Origin: Candidatus Amarolinea dominans
GTDB taxonomy: Bacteria > Chloroflexota > Anaerolineae > SSC4 > Amarolineaceae
NCBI GenBank assembly: GCA_016719785.1
Contig: JADJYJ010000010.1
Span: forward strand, 124,001 to 188,000
DNA length: 64,000 nucleotides
Direction: 5' to 3'
In this document: positions 10,241 to 26,443 of the stretch, in pieces
Layout: the number at the start of each line of letters is the position of its first letter
How positions within the stretch are numbered: the first letter of the stretch is position 1
The notes under the pieces: generated by a model
What the model was told of the DNA's origin: nothing
The model's database searches: none
What the model saw: the letters and a program-made list of their open reading frames with translations, nothing else
Made by a program: the position numbers and the translations under genes

Positions 10241-10405
10241 GCCGAATGAATTCGGCGTCTGATACCCGCCGAATGAATTCGGCGTCTGATACGCCAAACC
10301 TGCTAAAGCAGGTTGACGGAGACCAATCCGTCTCTGCGCCTTCGCGCCTTCGCGCCTTTGCGTTGAACTCCTCTGCGTCTTCGCGCCTTCGCGCCTTTGC
10401 GTTGA
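10241..10405. repeat. Cluster of palindromic and iterated repeats in a coding region
   Basis: Two copies of the palindrome GCCGAATGAATTCGGC (10241-10256, 10268-10283) are followed by a hairpin AACCTGCTAAAGCAGGTT and two copies of a CTTCGCGCCTTTGCGTTGAA unit. All are read in frame within the membrane protein between predicted helices. The palindrome recurs between genes at 23310, 23345, 23363, 29682 and 50597. Confidence 0.85.
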
Positions 10406-11845
10406 ATCATCTCTCCCCCCCGCGCGACCTGCTCCTGGCCGCGCTCGGCAGCCTGCCCCTCATCATCCACCCCATTGATACCGCGTTCTTTGCGGTGGCT
10501 GCCAGCACGCTGGCCGGCCTGACCTGGTTGGTGCGTCCCAGTTGGGCCAGCCTGCGCCGCAGCCTCGGCGTGGGCGCCATCGTCCTGGCCCTGTTGATCG
10601 TCCCCTTCCTGCTGCGCCAACAGGTCGCAGAAACCCGTTCCGCCTATCTCTTCCCTGCGTCGTTTGCCAACCTGCCGCTGCAACAGGCGCCCGAACTCGT
10701 CCTGCCGTTCGTCTGGCAGGATGCCCTGCAGATGCCTGGCCCGCAGCCGTCCATCGTCACCCCGCCGCCGGGCGCGCCCAACCCCTTCTTGCTCTACCGT
10801 CTGTGGAGCCAGATCAACGGCCAGGGCCTCCTGATCTTCAGCCCGCAAAGCTACATGAGCCACCCCGACCTGCTCTGGGACGCCGGCACCCTCCTGGCGC
10901 TGCTCCTCGCGCCGCTGGCTCTCCTGCGCGTGCGCCGCAGCCCCCTGGCGCGCTTCATCCTGGCCACCACCGTCCCCTTTCTGCTGATCGCCTTCACCCC
11001 CTGGCTGGCGCCCCTCGTCGGCCGCGTGGTGACGCCCTGGATGCTCTACCGCTTCACCTGGCCCTTGCCCATCGCCCTCATCCTGGGCAGCGCGCTGTTC
11101 TTTGGCCTCCAATCTCCGGTCTCCCGTCTCCGGTCCCCAATCTCCCGTCTCCTTCCCTCCGCCCTCCTCATCCTCCTGACCCTCCTCAGCCTGCCGGCCA
11201 TCCAGGGACGCATGCAGACCTTTGCGGCGACGCTCGACGTGCCGCGTAACCTGCCGGCCTCGGTCGTGACCGCGCTGCGGCAATTGCCCAATGATACCGT
11301 CATCCTCAGCGACTATGCGACCAACCAGGTCATCCCGGCTGCGGTCAGTCGCCGCTACGTCGTCGCCCACCGTTACACCACCACGAGCGAAGAATTCCCG
11401 GCCGCACGTCAGGCCGAAGCCATTCAGCGCGCCCAGGATGTGGACGCCTTCACCCGCGCCCGCTTCGTGGACGGGCCGCTGCTCGACACGCTGGCCCGCT
11501 ATCATACCGACCTCATCCTGCTGCGTGACGGGCGTACACTGGCCTGGCAACTGCGCACCCTGGCCGCCAGCAGTCCCGCCGCCCCGGACTTGCAGGTCAC
11601 GCGCCTCTTTGCCGGCGACGGTTTCGAGCTTTACCGCGTCATCTCCCCCACCGCGCCGTCGCTCGTCATCACCGGCAACACCCTGCTCGCTGAGCAGCGC
11701 TGGCCCGAAGCCGCCGCCACTTTCCACCGCGCCCTGGCCGCAGAAAACTCCGCCATCGCCTGGTACGGACTCGGCCAAGCCCTGTTCGCCCTCTCCGACC
11801 TCGACGCGGCGCGCGACGCCCTCGTTCAGGCCGCCGGTCTGGGGA

Positions 11846-12028
11846 CAGAGATTCGAGATCAGAGATCAGAGACCGGGTACTCGGAAGACGAGAATTCTCC
11901 GCTCTCCGGTCTCCCCTTCTCCCCTTCTCCCCTTCTCCGCTCTCCGGTCTCCCCTTCTCCCCGCTCTCCCCTTCTCCCCTTCTCCCCTTCTCCCCTTCTC
12001 CGGTCTCCGGTCTCCAATCTCCGATCAT
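11846..12028. repeat. Family A repeat at the frame switch
   Basis: GAGATTCGAGATCAGAGATC units, GACGAGAATTC and long CCCCTTCTCC runs. Protein-like coding enters in frame 1 and leaves in frame 3, so this copy disrupts the frame, unlike the copies at 13900, 14794 and 15500. Confidence 0.85.
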
Positions 12029-12140
12029 CCTCGCCAACCTGGCCCGCATCGCCGCGGCCCAGGCCAAACCGGAGGATGCCCTGGCCCTCTACACCCGCGC
12101 GGTCGCCGCCGACAGCACGCACGGCGAGTGGTTTCAGGAG

Positions 12141-19547
<7,407 letters not shown>

Positions 19548-19653
19548 AAAGTTCAATGCGTACCCGGAGGGTACGCAGAAAGCGCAATGCGTACCCGGAG
19601 GGTACGCTGAGAGTGCAAAACGGCAGACCTCCGTTCGCCATTTATCGTTGGGG

Positions 19654-20721
19654 GTGTTGGGGATTTCGCTTTGGGTGCTGGCGGTTTTGGTGCTGACGCT
19701 GAGCGCGTGCCGGGCCATGCCGCGGCCGCCGAGAGTGACTCCTGTGCCGCCATCCGCCGAATTGCGCCCCACCGCCCAGGTCGGGCCATCGCCCCAGCCT
19801 GCGGATGAGTCAACGCCAACGGCTGCCGTTGATCTGACGCCCTTGCAGCATTTGCCCATCGGCCTGGCCGTCAATCCGGCCACGGTGGCCGGCCTGGCGC
19901 CGCTCCTGCAGGCGCAGGACATCATCAAAGTCACGGCGGCCAACGTGGGACTGGCGGCGCAGGCGGGGCAGGCGCAGTGCGCCTTGCACCTGCCGCGGCT
20001 GGACGCCTACACGCCGGACGAACTGCTGGCTGTGGTCCCGCAGGCCGATCTGGATCGCTGCGCGTTCTTCACGCTGAGCATCGAAGCCCATGCTCTGCCG
20101 GAGGCGGACGTCCCTGATCCGTCGGCCTTTCTTGGCCGCGTGCGCACGTTGGCCGATCATTTCGGCAAAAAACTGATGGTGGCGGCGCCCGCCTATCGCT
20201 TTGTGGACAATCTCGGCAACATCGGCGGCCGTCGCAATCTCAAGCCGGGGTCGGGCGTGGACGCGGCTCGTTATGCCGACATCCTGATTGTCGAAGCGCA
20301 GAAGTCGGTGGACGACCCCGCCTCCTTCGCCAGCCTGCTGCGCCAGGCGAGACCGGCCGCGCAGGCCATCAACCCAGCCGTTCAGGTCTGGGCCATGATC
20401 GGCTGCGCCGAAGACCGCTGCAGCGATTCCGTGGACGCGTTCGTGACCGCGCTTGTGCCCCTGGCAACCGAGCTCGACGGCATCTGGATCTTCTACCCCC
20501 CCGCCGATCCCACCCTCGCGCAGGACTTCGTGAAACTGATGGGGAGGAGGGGGGAGTGGAGACCGGAGAGGGGAGAAGGGGAGAAGGGGAGAAGGGGAGA
20601 AGGGGAGAAGGGGAGAAGGGGAGAAGGGAGAAGGGGAGAAGGGGAGAAGGGGAGAAGGGGAGAGCGGAGAGCGGAGAGCGGAGAGCGGCGAATTCTCGTC
20701 TTCCACGGACCCGATCTCTGA
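19654..20721 (+). CDS. Lipoprotein of unknown function
   Basis: The frame is open from 19528, but those upstream codons are repeat-derived. GTG 19654 gives a clean lipoprotein signal peptide (hydrophobic ISLWVLAVLVLTLSAC) and is preferred. After the lipobox cysteine comes a Pro/Thr-rich linker and a roughly 250-residue globular part with ADHFGKKLMVAAPAYRF and YADILIVEAQKSVDDPASF, suggestive of a TIM-barrel glycoside-hydrolase-like fold, though I do not recognise the family. The C-terminus (about 55 residues) is family A repeat. It follows the TPR gene and probably acts at the cell surface. Confidence 0.65.
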   Translation: MLGISLWVLAVLVLTLSACRAMPRPPRVTPVPPSAELRPTAQVGPSPQPADESTPTAAVDLTPLQHLPIGLAVNPATVAGLAPLLQAQDIIKVTAANVGLAAQAGQAQCALHLPRLDAYTPDELLAVVPQADLDRCAFFTLSIEAHALPEADVPDPSAFLGRVRTLADHFGKKLMVAAPAYRFVDNLGNIGGRRNLKPGSGVDAARYADILIVEAQKSVDDPASFASLLRQARPAAQAINPAVQVWAMIGCAEDRCSDSVDAFVTALVPLATELDGIWIFYPPADPTLAQDFVKLMGRRGEWRPERGEGEKGRRGEGEKGRRGEGRRGEGEKGRRGERRAESGERRILVFHGPDL

Positions 20722-20850
20722 TCTCTGATCTCGAGTCTCTGCCCTGAGACCAGAGACCGGAGACCGGAGATTGGAGAGCGGCGAATTCTCGTCACCCACG
20801 TACCCGATCTCTGATCTCTGATCTCTGATCTCGAATCTCTGATCTCTGCA
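20540..20850. repeat. Long family A repeat array
   Basis: GGGGAGAAGG units, GAGAGCGGAGAGCGG, two GGCGAATTCTCGTC cores (about 20688 and 20780) and iterated GATCTCTGATCTCTGATC. It forms the 3' end of the lipoprotein reading frame and the spacer to the next gene. Confidence 0.85.
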
Positions 20851-20931
20851 CGGTTCTTGACACGCGTCCCACACGGCGCGATACTAGGCTTAACTTTTTC
20901 GGGGTGCGGGTGGTTCAGAAATGAGGTTTGG

Positions 20932-21366
20932 ATGACATTACAGACGATTACACTTCGCCTGCCTGAGGAATCCTACCGGCGGCTGCAGGGAATGGCAACC
21001 GCGCTGCGACGTCCGCTGGAAGAAGTCGCATCCCAAACGATACGCGGCAATCTGCCTCCGGCCGTGGACGATCTGCCGGCCGAGTTCCAAGACGAACTGG
21101 CCGCCTGGTCGAATTTGAGCGACGAGCAACTCTGGAGGATCGCGCTGGATTCACTGCCGCCCGATCAGTGGCGGCGACATCGGCGCCTTTTGCGCAAGAA
21201 TGAAGCCAACACGTTGACCGATGCTGAACGCGAAGAACTGGCGCGCCTGCGGGCCGCAACCGACCGGTTCGTCGTGCGGCGCTCCTACGCCCTCGCCTTG
21301 CTGAAGTGGCGCGGCCATACGCTGCCAATTTCCCCTATGATGCCCACCCGTGCCGACGCGCCGTAA
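20932..21366 (+). CDS. Small RHH/CopG-like protein upstream of HNH endonuclease
   Basis: ATG 20932 (MTLQTITLRLPEESYRRLQ) is chosen over the upstream in-frame start at 20857, which lies in spacer sequence. The 144-residue protein begins with a ribbon-helix-helix-like strand and helix (TITLRLPEESYRRLQGMATALRRPLEEV), as in CopG/antitoxin regulators. The rest is a charged helical segment ending in SYALALLKWRGH. The HNH gene overlaps its end by 17 bases. Such pairs are common in Chloroflexota and cyanobacteria. The role is probably DNA binding or antitoxin-like, which is inference. Confidence 0.65.
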   Translation: MTLQTITLRLPEESYRRLQGMATALRRPLEEVASQTIRGNLPPAVDDLPAEFQDELAAWSNLSDEQLWRIALDSLPPDQWRRHRRLLRKNEANTLTDAEREELARLRAATDRFVVRRSYALALLKWRGHTLPISPMMPTRADAP

Positions 21367-21667
21367 GCTTTCCTCTGCGCTGCGCCGGGCCGTCGCTGCG
21401 CGATCCGGCCATCGCTGCAGCTACTGTCGCAGCCCAGCATGGGCTGGCGTCGCCATGGTGATGGACCACATCATCCCCCTGGCGGCCGGTGGGGCATCGG
21501 ACAGCACCAACCTCTGCCTGGCTTGCTATCGCTGCAACGAGTTCAAGGGCGCACGAACCGAAGCGCGTGATCCACTGAGCGGCGACGTCACACCTCTATT
21601 TAATCCCAACAGCCAGGAATGGCATAACCACCCATGCACACACTCATCATCGGCCTCGATGGCCTGA
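21350..21667 (+). CDS. HNH endonuclease
   Basis: A 105-residue protein starting at GTG 21350. It has a CxxC pair (CSYC), then MDHIIPLAAGG (HNH first histidine pair), STNLCLACYRCNEFKGARTEARDP with a second CxxC and the asparagine/histidine region, a compact zinc-stabilised HNH (PF01844-like) nuclease. It overlaps the preceding gene by 17 bases and the following phosphodiesterase by 34. It may be a standalone nicking nuclease or half of a toxin-like pair. Confidence 0.8.
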   Translation: MPTRRKLSSALRRAVAARSGHRCSYCRSPAWAGVAMVMDHIIPLAAGGASDSTNLCLACYRCNEFKGARTEARDPLSGDVTPLFNPNSQEWHNHPCTHSSSASMA

Positions 21668-23232
21668 ATTGGCCCTTGCTGGAGCCTCTGCTGGCCGCGG
21701 GGCTGCTGCCCACGCTGGCGCGGCTGCGGCGTGAGGGCGTTCCCGCGCCGCTGCTCTCCGTGCTGCCCACGCAATCGGCCGCGGCCTGGGCCTCGTTCAT
21801 GACGGGGCAGCAGCCCGCGGTGCATGGCGTGTTCGATTTCCTGGCCCGCCAGCCCGATGGCCGCTATCGCCATGCCAAACCCGCGCCCGGCAGCACCCTG
21901 TGGGCCTGGCTCAACCGCGGCGGCCTGGCCGTGGGCGCGATCAATTTTCCCGTCACCTACCCGCCTGACCCGGTGCAGCCGTTCCAGGTCAGCGGCATGT
22001 TGAGCCTGGAGCAGCCGCCCTTCACGCACCCGCCGGCGCTGGCCGCAGAAATCCGCCAGGCCGTGCCCGATTACCGCCTCGACCTGGAATGGCAACTGTA
22101 CGCGGGTCGCCCGGACGCCCTGCTGGCCGAACTGACCCAGATGACGCAGGCCCGCGTGCGCCTGGTGGAGCGCCTGACGGCTCGTCACGCGCTCGACGTG
22201 CTGGCCGTGGCCTACATCTCGCCTGATCGCCTGCTGCACGCGCTGTGGTGGATGCTCGATCCCACGCACCCTGCGGCGGATGCAGGGCTGGCCGCGCAGT
22301 TGCAGCCGGCCTGGGAGGCCTACTGGCGCACGCTCGACCAGGCCGTGGCCCGCACCATCGCCCTGGCCGGGGCTGACACCACCGTCTTCATCCTGTCCGA
22401 TCACGGCTTTCAGGCCGCGGTCTGGCAGTTCCGCGTCAACGAATGGCTGGCGCAGCACGGTTGGTATCGCAGCCAGGCCGGCCGCGGTCGCTTGACTGGC
22501 CTGCTGCGCCGCCTGGACACGCCGCTCGTGCAGCACTGGCGCCGCCGCCTGGTCAAGGATGTTTCGCGCTTTGCCGGCTTCATGACGCCCGGCGGCGCCA
22601 CCGATTGGGCGCACACGCTGGCCTTCTGCCCGTGGAACACTCAACAGGGCATCCGCCTCAACCTGGCCGGCCGCGACCCGCACGGCATCGTGACCCCCGG
22701 CCCGGCCGCGGAGCGCCTGCTGACCGAGATCGAACAGGCGCTGGTCGCGGCCCGCTTCGACGGGCAGCCGCTGGTGGGCGGCGTGGTGCGCCTGGCCGAA
22801 CAGATGGCCGGGCAGACCTCGCTCGCCCAACCCGATCTGCTGCCCGACCTGCTCTTCTGGCTCAACCCGCCCTTTGCCGGCAACCTGCAGACCCCGGGCC
22901 TCTTCACGCGCACCGGCTGGGCCAGCGGCGATCATGCCCTGACCGGCATGCTGCTGGCCTGGGGCGCCGGCATCGCCGCGCAGGCCGGGGCGGCGCGCCC
23001 GCTCAGCCCCACCCCGCGGTTGATTGACATCGCGCCCACCGTGCTGCACAGCCTGGGCCTGGCCGTGCCGGAAACCATGCAGGGCCGGGCGCTCACCGAA
23101 CTGCTGCAAAGTACGGCCCCGGTGCGCCGGCAAGCACCCGCGCCCGCCGCTGAGTCAGCCGGCCAGGCTGCGCTCAACGACGCTGAAACCGCCGATCTGC
23201 AGGAACGCCTGCGCGGGCTTGGGTACCTGTGA
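21634..23232 (+). CDS. Type I phosphodiesterase / alkaline-phosphatase-superfamily protein (copy 2)
   Basis: 532 residues, paralogous to the protein at 2481-4079. IIGLDGLNWPLL holds the N-terminal metal-binding Asp, LPTQSAAAWASFMTG is the likely nucleophile region (Ser/Thr), and FILSDHGFQ holds metal-ligand Asp/His. The end is LRGLGYL. It lies between the HNH gene and the O-antigen-ligase-like gene, whose start is close to its stop, pointing to a polysaccharide role. Confidence 0.85.
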   Translation: MHTLIIGLDGLNWPLLEPLLAAGLLPTLARLRREGVPAPLLSVLPTQSAAAWASFMTGQQPAVHGVFDFLARQPDGRYRHAKPAPGSTLWAWLNRGGLAVGAINFPVTYPPDPVQPFQVSGMLSLEQPPFTHPPALAAEIRQAVPDYRLDLEWQLYAGRPDALLAELTQMTQARVRLVERLTARHALDVLAVAYISPDRLLHALWWMLDPTHPAADAGLAAQLQPAWEAYWRTLDQAVARTIALAGADTTVFILSDHGFQAAVWQFRVNEWLAQHGWYRSQAGRGRLTGLLRRLDTPLVQHWRRRLVKDVSRFAGFMTPGGATDWAHTLAFCPWNTQQGIRLNLAGRDPHGIVTPGPAAERLLTEIEQALVAARFDGQPLVGGVVRLAEQMAGQTSLAQPDLLPDLLFWLNPPFAGNLQTPGLFTRTGWASGDHALTGMLLAWGAGIAAQAGAARPLSPTPRLIDIAPTVLHSLGLAVPETMQGRALTELLQSTAPVRRQAPAPAAESAGQAALNDAETADLQERLRGLGYL

Positions 23233-23254
23233 GCCGGCCAGGCCGCAGACGAGC

Positions 23255-24784
23255 GTGGACGCGCGGCCGGTCGGCGCAGGCCGACCTGGCGGCGGAACGC
23301 CCCTTCGCCCCGAATTCATTCGGCGGGTGCCGGGGCCCTTCGCCCCGAATTCATTCGGCGGCCCGAATTCATTCGGCGGGCGCTTTTGGATCGTCGCCGT
23401 ACTCCTCTTCGTCCTGGCCGGCGTGGTCAGCATCGTGCTTCCCCCGCTGGCCGTAGTCATGCTGGCAGCCCTGGTTGGCGTGTGGCTGGCCGTGTCGGTT
23501 GACGTGGCTGCCCTGGTGCTGCCCCTACTCATCATCCGCTCCGCCGCTGACAGCATCATGGATCTGTTCACCCTGTTCAGTGGCACGCCGCTGGAGATGA
23601 ACCTGGCCGGCGCGCTCAATTCCTTCACCCTGGGCCTGGGACTGGCCTACGCCCTGCGCCGCTGGCTGATCGCCGACCGCGCCGGCCGCGGCCACATCAT
23701 CCTGGGCATCCCCGGCGCCGGCTGGTACATCGCCTGGCTCCTGGTCGCCCTGGCCGGCGTGGCCGTGTCGCTGGCGCCGCTTGAAACCCTGAAAGAATGG
23801 GTGCGCCTGGCGAGTGGGCTGGCGCTCTTCGTGCTGGCGCGGCCGTTGGCGGCCAACCCTGCCCGTCGTCCGGCCCTGGTGTGGGCGATTTTTCTGTCCA
23901 GCCTGGCGCCCATCGCCCTGGAGTTCTACCAACTGACCACCGGCGCCGGCTATTTCTTCGTCGGCCTGGCCGACACCGCCTACGCCTACCGTGCCCAGGG
24001 CACCTTCGGCCATCCCGCCATCCTGGCCTCATTCCTGCTGGTGGTGGTTGCCCTGGCCGGCGCCCTGTGGTTGACGCCCGCGCCCGCTCCTGCCGCTCCT
24101 GCCGCCATTCGCCAGCCGGCGCGGCCGTTTGCCTTCTTCATGCTGGCCCTGACCGCCAGCGGCCTGCTGATGACCCTGGCGCGCGCGCAGTGGCTGGGAT
24201 TATGGGCCGTGGTGATCGTCCTATTGGCCTTCCGCCGTCCGCGCTGGCTGTGGTTGGCGATCGTTCTGCCCCTGCTGCTGCTGGCCCTGCCGCCCGTCCG
24301 CCAGCGCCTCACTTCGGCGGACGCACAAGATTCTGTGGCCTGGCGCTGGGAGTTGTGGCAGGTGGGCCTGAGTTTGATTGATCTGACGCGGGTCATCGGC
24401 CGCGGCCTGTCCACCTTTCCGATCTATGTGGAACAGGTGTTGCCCCCGCGCTACGTGGCTCCGCCGCACAACGATTATCTCAAGGTGCTGATCGAAACCG
24501 GGCCGCTGGGCGCGCTGGCCTGGGCCGGCTGGCAACTGCGCTGGCTGGGCGCCGCCGCCCGCCGCGCCGCGACCAATCCATACGCACTGGCGCTGGCCTC
24601 GGTGGTGGTCGGCGGACTCGTCGTCAGCCTCACCGACAACTTTGTGCAGTACACCTCGGTGCAGTGGTACGTTTGGGTGTTGGCCGCGCTGGCGTTTGTG
24701 GATGTGCCGGCGGTTGAAACCGCGGCAACCCTTGCGAAGCCGGCCTGCGCCGGCTCGATGCAGCCCGGACAAGGAGCGGCATGA
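23255..24784 (+). CDS. O-antigen ligase/polymerase-like membrane protein (Wzy/WaaL type)
   Basis: About 10-12 hydrophobic helices. A large loop contains the WzyC-type signature around GRGLSTFPIYVEQVLPP ... PPHNDYLKVLIETGPLGALAW, near residues 385-430. The start is uncertain: GTG 23255 is in frame, but codons to about 23380 are made of three CCGAATTCATTCGGCGG palindromes (translated FAPNSFGGPNSFGG). A GTG at 23229 overlapping the previous stop opens another frame that would need a shift within these palindromes. Role: polymerisation or ligation of a surface glycan. It overlaps the GT4 start by ATGA. Confidence 0.8.
   Translation: MDARPVGAGRPGGGTPLRPEFIRRVPGPFAPNSFGGPNSFGGRFWIVAVLLFVLAGVVSIVLPPLAVVMLAALVGVWLAVSVDVAALVLPLLIIRSAADSIMDLFTLFSGTPLEMNLAGALNSFTLGLGLAYALRRWLIADRAGRGHIILGIPGAGWYIAWLLVALAGVAVSLAPLETLKEWVRLASGLALFVLARPLAANPARRPALVWAIFLSSLAPIALEFYQLTTGAGYFFVGLADTAYAYRAQGTFGHPAILASFLLVVVALAGALWLTPAPAPAAPAAIRQPARPFAFFMLALTASGLLMTLARAQWLGLWAVVIVLLAFRRPRWLWLAIVLPLLLLALPPVRQRLTSADAQDSVAWRWELWQVGLSLIDLTRVIGRGLSTFPIYVEQVLPPRYVAPPHNDYLKVLIETGPLGALAWAGWQLRWLGAAARRAATNPYALALASVVVGGLVVSLTDNFVQYTSVQWYVWVLAALAFVDVPAVETAATLAKPACAGSMQPGQGAA
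23308..23382. repeat. Three CCGAATTCATTCGGCGG palindromes
   Basis: Copies at about 23310, 23345 and 23363, the first two each preceded by CCCTTCGCC. They form the 5' end of the Wzy-like reading frame and probably shifted or replaced its original start. Other copies are at 10241, 10268, 29682 (variant) and 50597. Confidence 0.85.
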
Positions 24785-26067
24785 CGATGACACCAGAGAC
24801 AGGGCCGACGCCTGCGCGGCCGGGCGACGGCAGGGGCGACCGCAAGGGATCGCCCCTACGGGTGGCGGTGATTGGCGATTATCCGGAGAATCCCCCGAAC
24901 CTGGTGGGCGGCATCCAGGCGGTGATGTATTACACGTTGGCCGCGCTCAAGCAGCATTCCGACCTGGAGTTGCACGTCGTCACCTGTGAGAAGTGGTTCA
25001 AGGGCACGGCGGCCCGCGGCGCGGTTGTGCGCGACGGGCCGTTGACGATCCACTATCTGCCCTCAGCGTCGCGTATTCCCCACACCCTTTCCATGCGCAC
25101 CGTGGACCGCTGGGCGCTGCGTCGGCGCTTGCAGGAGATCGCCCCGGATGTCATTCATGCGCATGGTCAGGCCGCGGCCTATCCGCTGGCCGCGTTCGAC
25201 ACAGGCGCGCCGACGGTGGTGACGGTACATGGCATCAACACGCACGAGGCTGCGGCCGAGGCGCGCGGCGGGCGTCTGAAAGCCTGGCTGCGCACGGCCA
25301 TTTGGCGGGCCACCGAACTGGCCGTCCTGCGCCGCGCCACCGATCTGGTCATCATCTGCCCCTGGGTCGAGCAGTTCGTGCGCCCGCACTCGCCGGCGCG
25401 GCTGCACCTGATCGAAAATCCGGTACACGACGACTTTTTCGCGCTCGATCGCCAGCCGCAGTCGCACCGCATCCTGTTCGTCGGCTCGGTCATCCATCGC
25501 AAAGGGGTGTTGGAACTGGTGCAGGCCATGCGCGCCGTGGTCGGTCAGCTCCCGGACGCGCACCTGGTCATCGCCGGCGGTGTCACGCCGATCTATCAAG
25601 CCTACGGGCAGCAGGTGCAGCAGACCATTGACGACCTCGGCCTGCGTGCGCACATCAGCCTGCCCGGCTACCTGGGTCACGCCGAGCTGCTGGCGGCTTA
25701 CGGCCGCGCCGCGCTATTCACCCTGCCCTCGTGGGTCGAAAGTTCGCCGGTGGCCCTGGCGCAAGCCCTGGCCGCGGGCGTTCCTGTCGTCACCACCACC
25801 ATTGGCGGCACCGAACACCTGGTCGAGGATGGCATTAACGGCCTGCGCGTGCCCGCGCGTGATCCGGAGGCTCTTGCGGCCGCCCTCCTGCGCCTTCTGC
25901 GAGACCCCGCGGCCGCCGACCGCTACGCCGCGGCCGGCCGTCACCTGGCCGCGGCCCGCTTCACCCAGGCTGTCGCCGCGGCCAGGTCGGCGGAGGTGTA
26001 TCGAATGCTCGGGAAGGTTGGCTGGATTGGCCGACGTATCGGTATGGAGAAGTATGGAGAAGTGTAG
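24781..26067 (+). CDS. GT4 family glycosyltransferase
   Basis: 428 residues, GT-B fold. The N-terminal domain has GDYPENPPNLVGGIQAVMY and the acceptor-side GLY-rich loop; the C-terminal domain has ILFVGSVIHRKGVLELVQAM, the EX7E-like WVESSPVALAQALAAGVPVVTT, and GGTEHLVEDG. It starts at ATG 24781 inside the previous stop (ATGA). Residues 15-27 (GDGRGDRKGSPLR) are encoded by a family C repeat (GGGGCGACCGCAAGGG), so the repeat is inserted in frame before the first beta strand. Likely adds a sugar to the locus's glycan. Confidence 0.88.
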   Translation: MTMTPETGPTPARPGDGRGDRKGSPLRVAVIGDYPENPPNLVGGIQAVMYYTLAALKQHSDLELHVVTCEKWFKGTAARGAVVRDGPLTIHYLPSASRIPHTLSMRTVDRWALRRRLQEIAPDVIHAHGQAAAYPLAAFDTGAPTVVTVHGINTHEAAAEARGGRLKAWLRTAIWRATELAVLRRATDLVIICPWVEQFVRPHSPARLHLIENPVHDDFFALDRQPQSHRILFVGSVIHRKGVLELVQAMRAVVGQLPDAHLVIAGGVTPIYQAYGQQVQQTIDDLGLRAHISLPGYLGHAELLAAYGRAALFTLPSWVESSPVALAQALAAGVPVVTTTIGGTEHLVEDGINGLRVPARDPEALAAALLRLLRDPAAADRYAAAGRHLAAARFTQAVAAARSAEVYRMLGKVGWIGRRIGMEKYGEV

Positions 26068-26076
26068 CCGGCAATC

Positions 26077-26112
26077 AAAAACCTCACAGGCAGTCTGCCT
26101 GTGAGGTTTTCT
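26077..26112 (+). terminator. Bidirectional intrinsic terminator
   Basis: Perfect inverted repeat AACCTCACAGGCAG / CTGCCTGTGAGGTT with flanking A and T runs on both sides. It ends the + strand glycan operon and can also end the - strand tRNA transcript. Confidence 0.9.
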
Positions 26113-26113
26113 G

Positions 26114-26187
26114 TGGGCGGGTAGGGGCTCGAACCCTAGACCTCACGGATGTGAACCGTGCGCTCTGACCGACTGAGCTACTCGCCC
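26114..26187 (-). tRNA. tRNA-Val (anticodon CAC)
   Basis: Read on the - strand it folds as a cloverleaf. The acceptor is GGGCGAG/CCCGCCC (one A-C mismatch), D arm GCTCAGTCGGTCAGAGC, anticodon loop TTCACAT with CAC at 26151-26153, and T arm TAGGG TTCGAGC CCCTA. The discriminator is A and CCA is not encoded. A -10-like TATACT (26200-26205) and -35-like TTGCTG (26223-26228), 17 bases apart, lie upstream. Confidence 0.93.
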
Positions 26188-26353
26188 GTAATGGCCGCCA
26201 GTATACCATCATTCCACGGTCACAGCAAATTTTACGCCGGTGACAGCCACACCACAGGGTCGAACTTCAGCCCATGATCGCGGCGTGCGTGATCGTGACA
26301 ACCACCTGCAGCCACCCGACCTACGCTTTCAGGGTACGACACAAAAGAACGAA

Positions 26354-26382
26354 TTGACAGCGCGCAAGCAGCCGGGTATAAT
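26354..26382 (+). promoter_or_regulatory. Consensus sigma-70 promoter of citrate synthase
   Basis: TTGACA at 26354-26359, a 17-base spacer, and TATAAT at 26377-26382: a perfect match to the consensus -35/-10. The ATG lies about 55 bases downstream of the expected start site, with an AAAGGAG ribosome site at about 26430. Confidence 0.9.
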
Positions 26383-26443
26383 GATTGTGCCTGATCCCCA
26401 TCCTGTCCCACCCCGTGCCCATACTCATGAAAGGAGCGACTGT

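Noticed and set aside
26240..26443. Upstream extension of citrate synthase
   Set aside because: The segment contains the consensus promoter and the AAAGGAG ribosome site, and does not resemble the family N-terminus.
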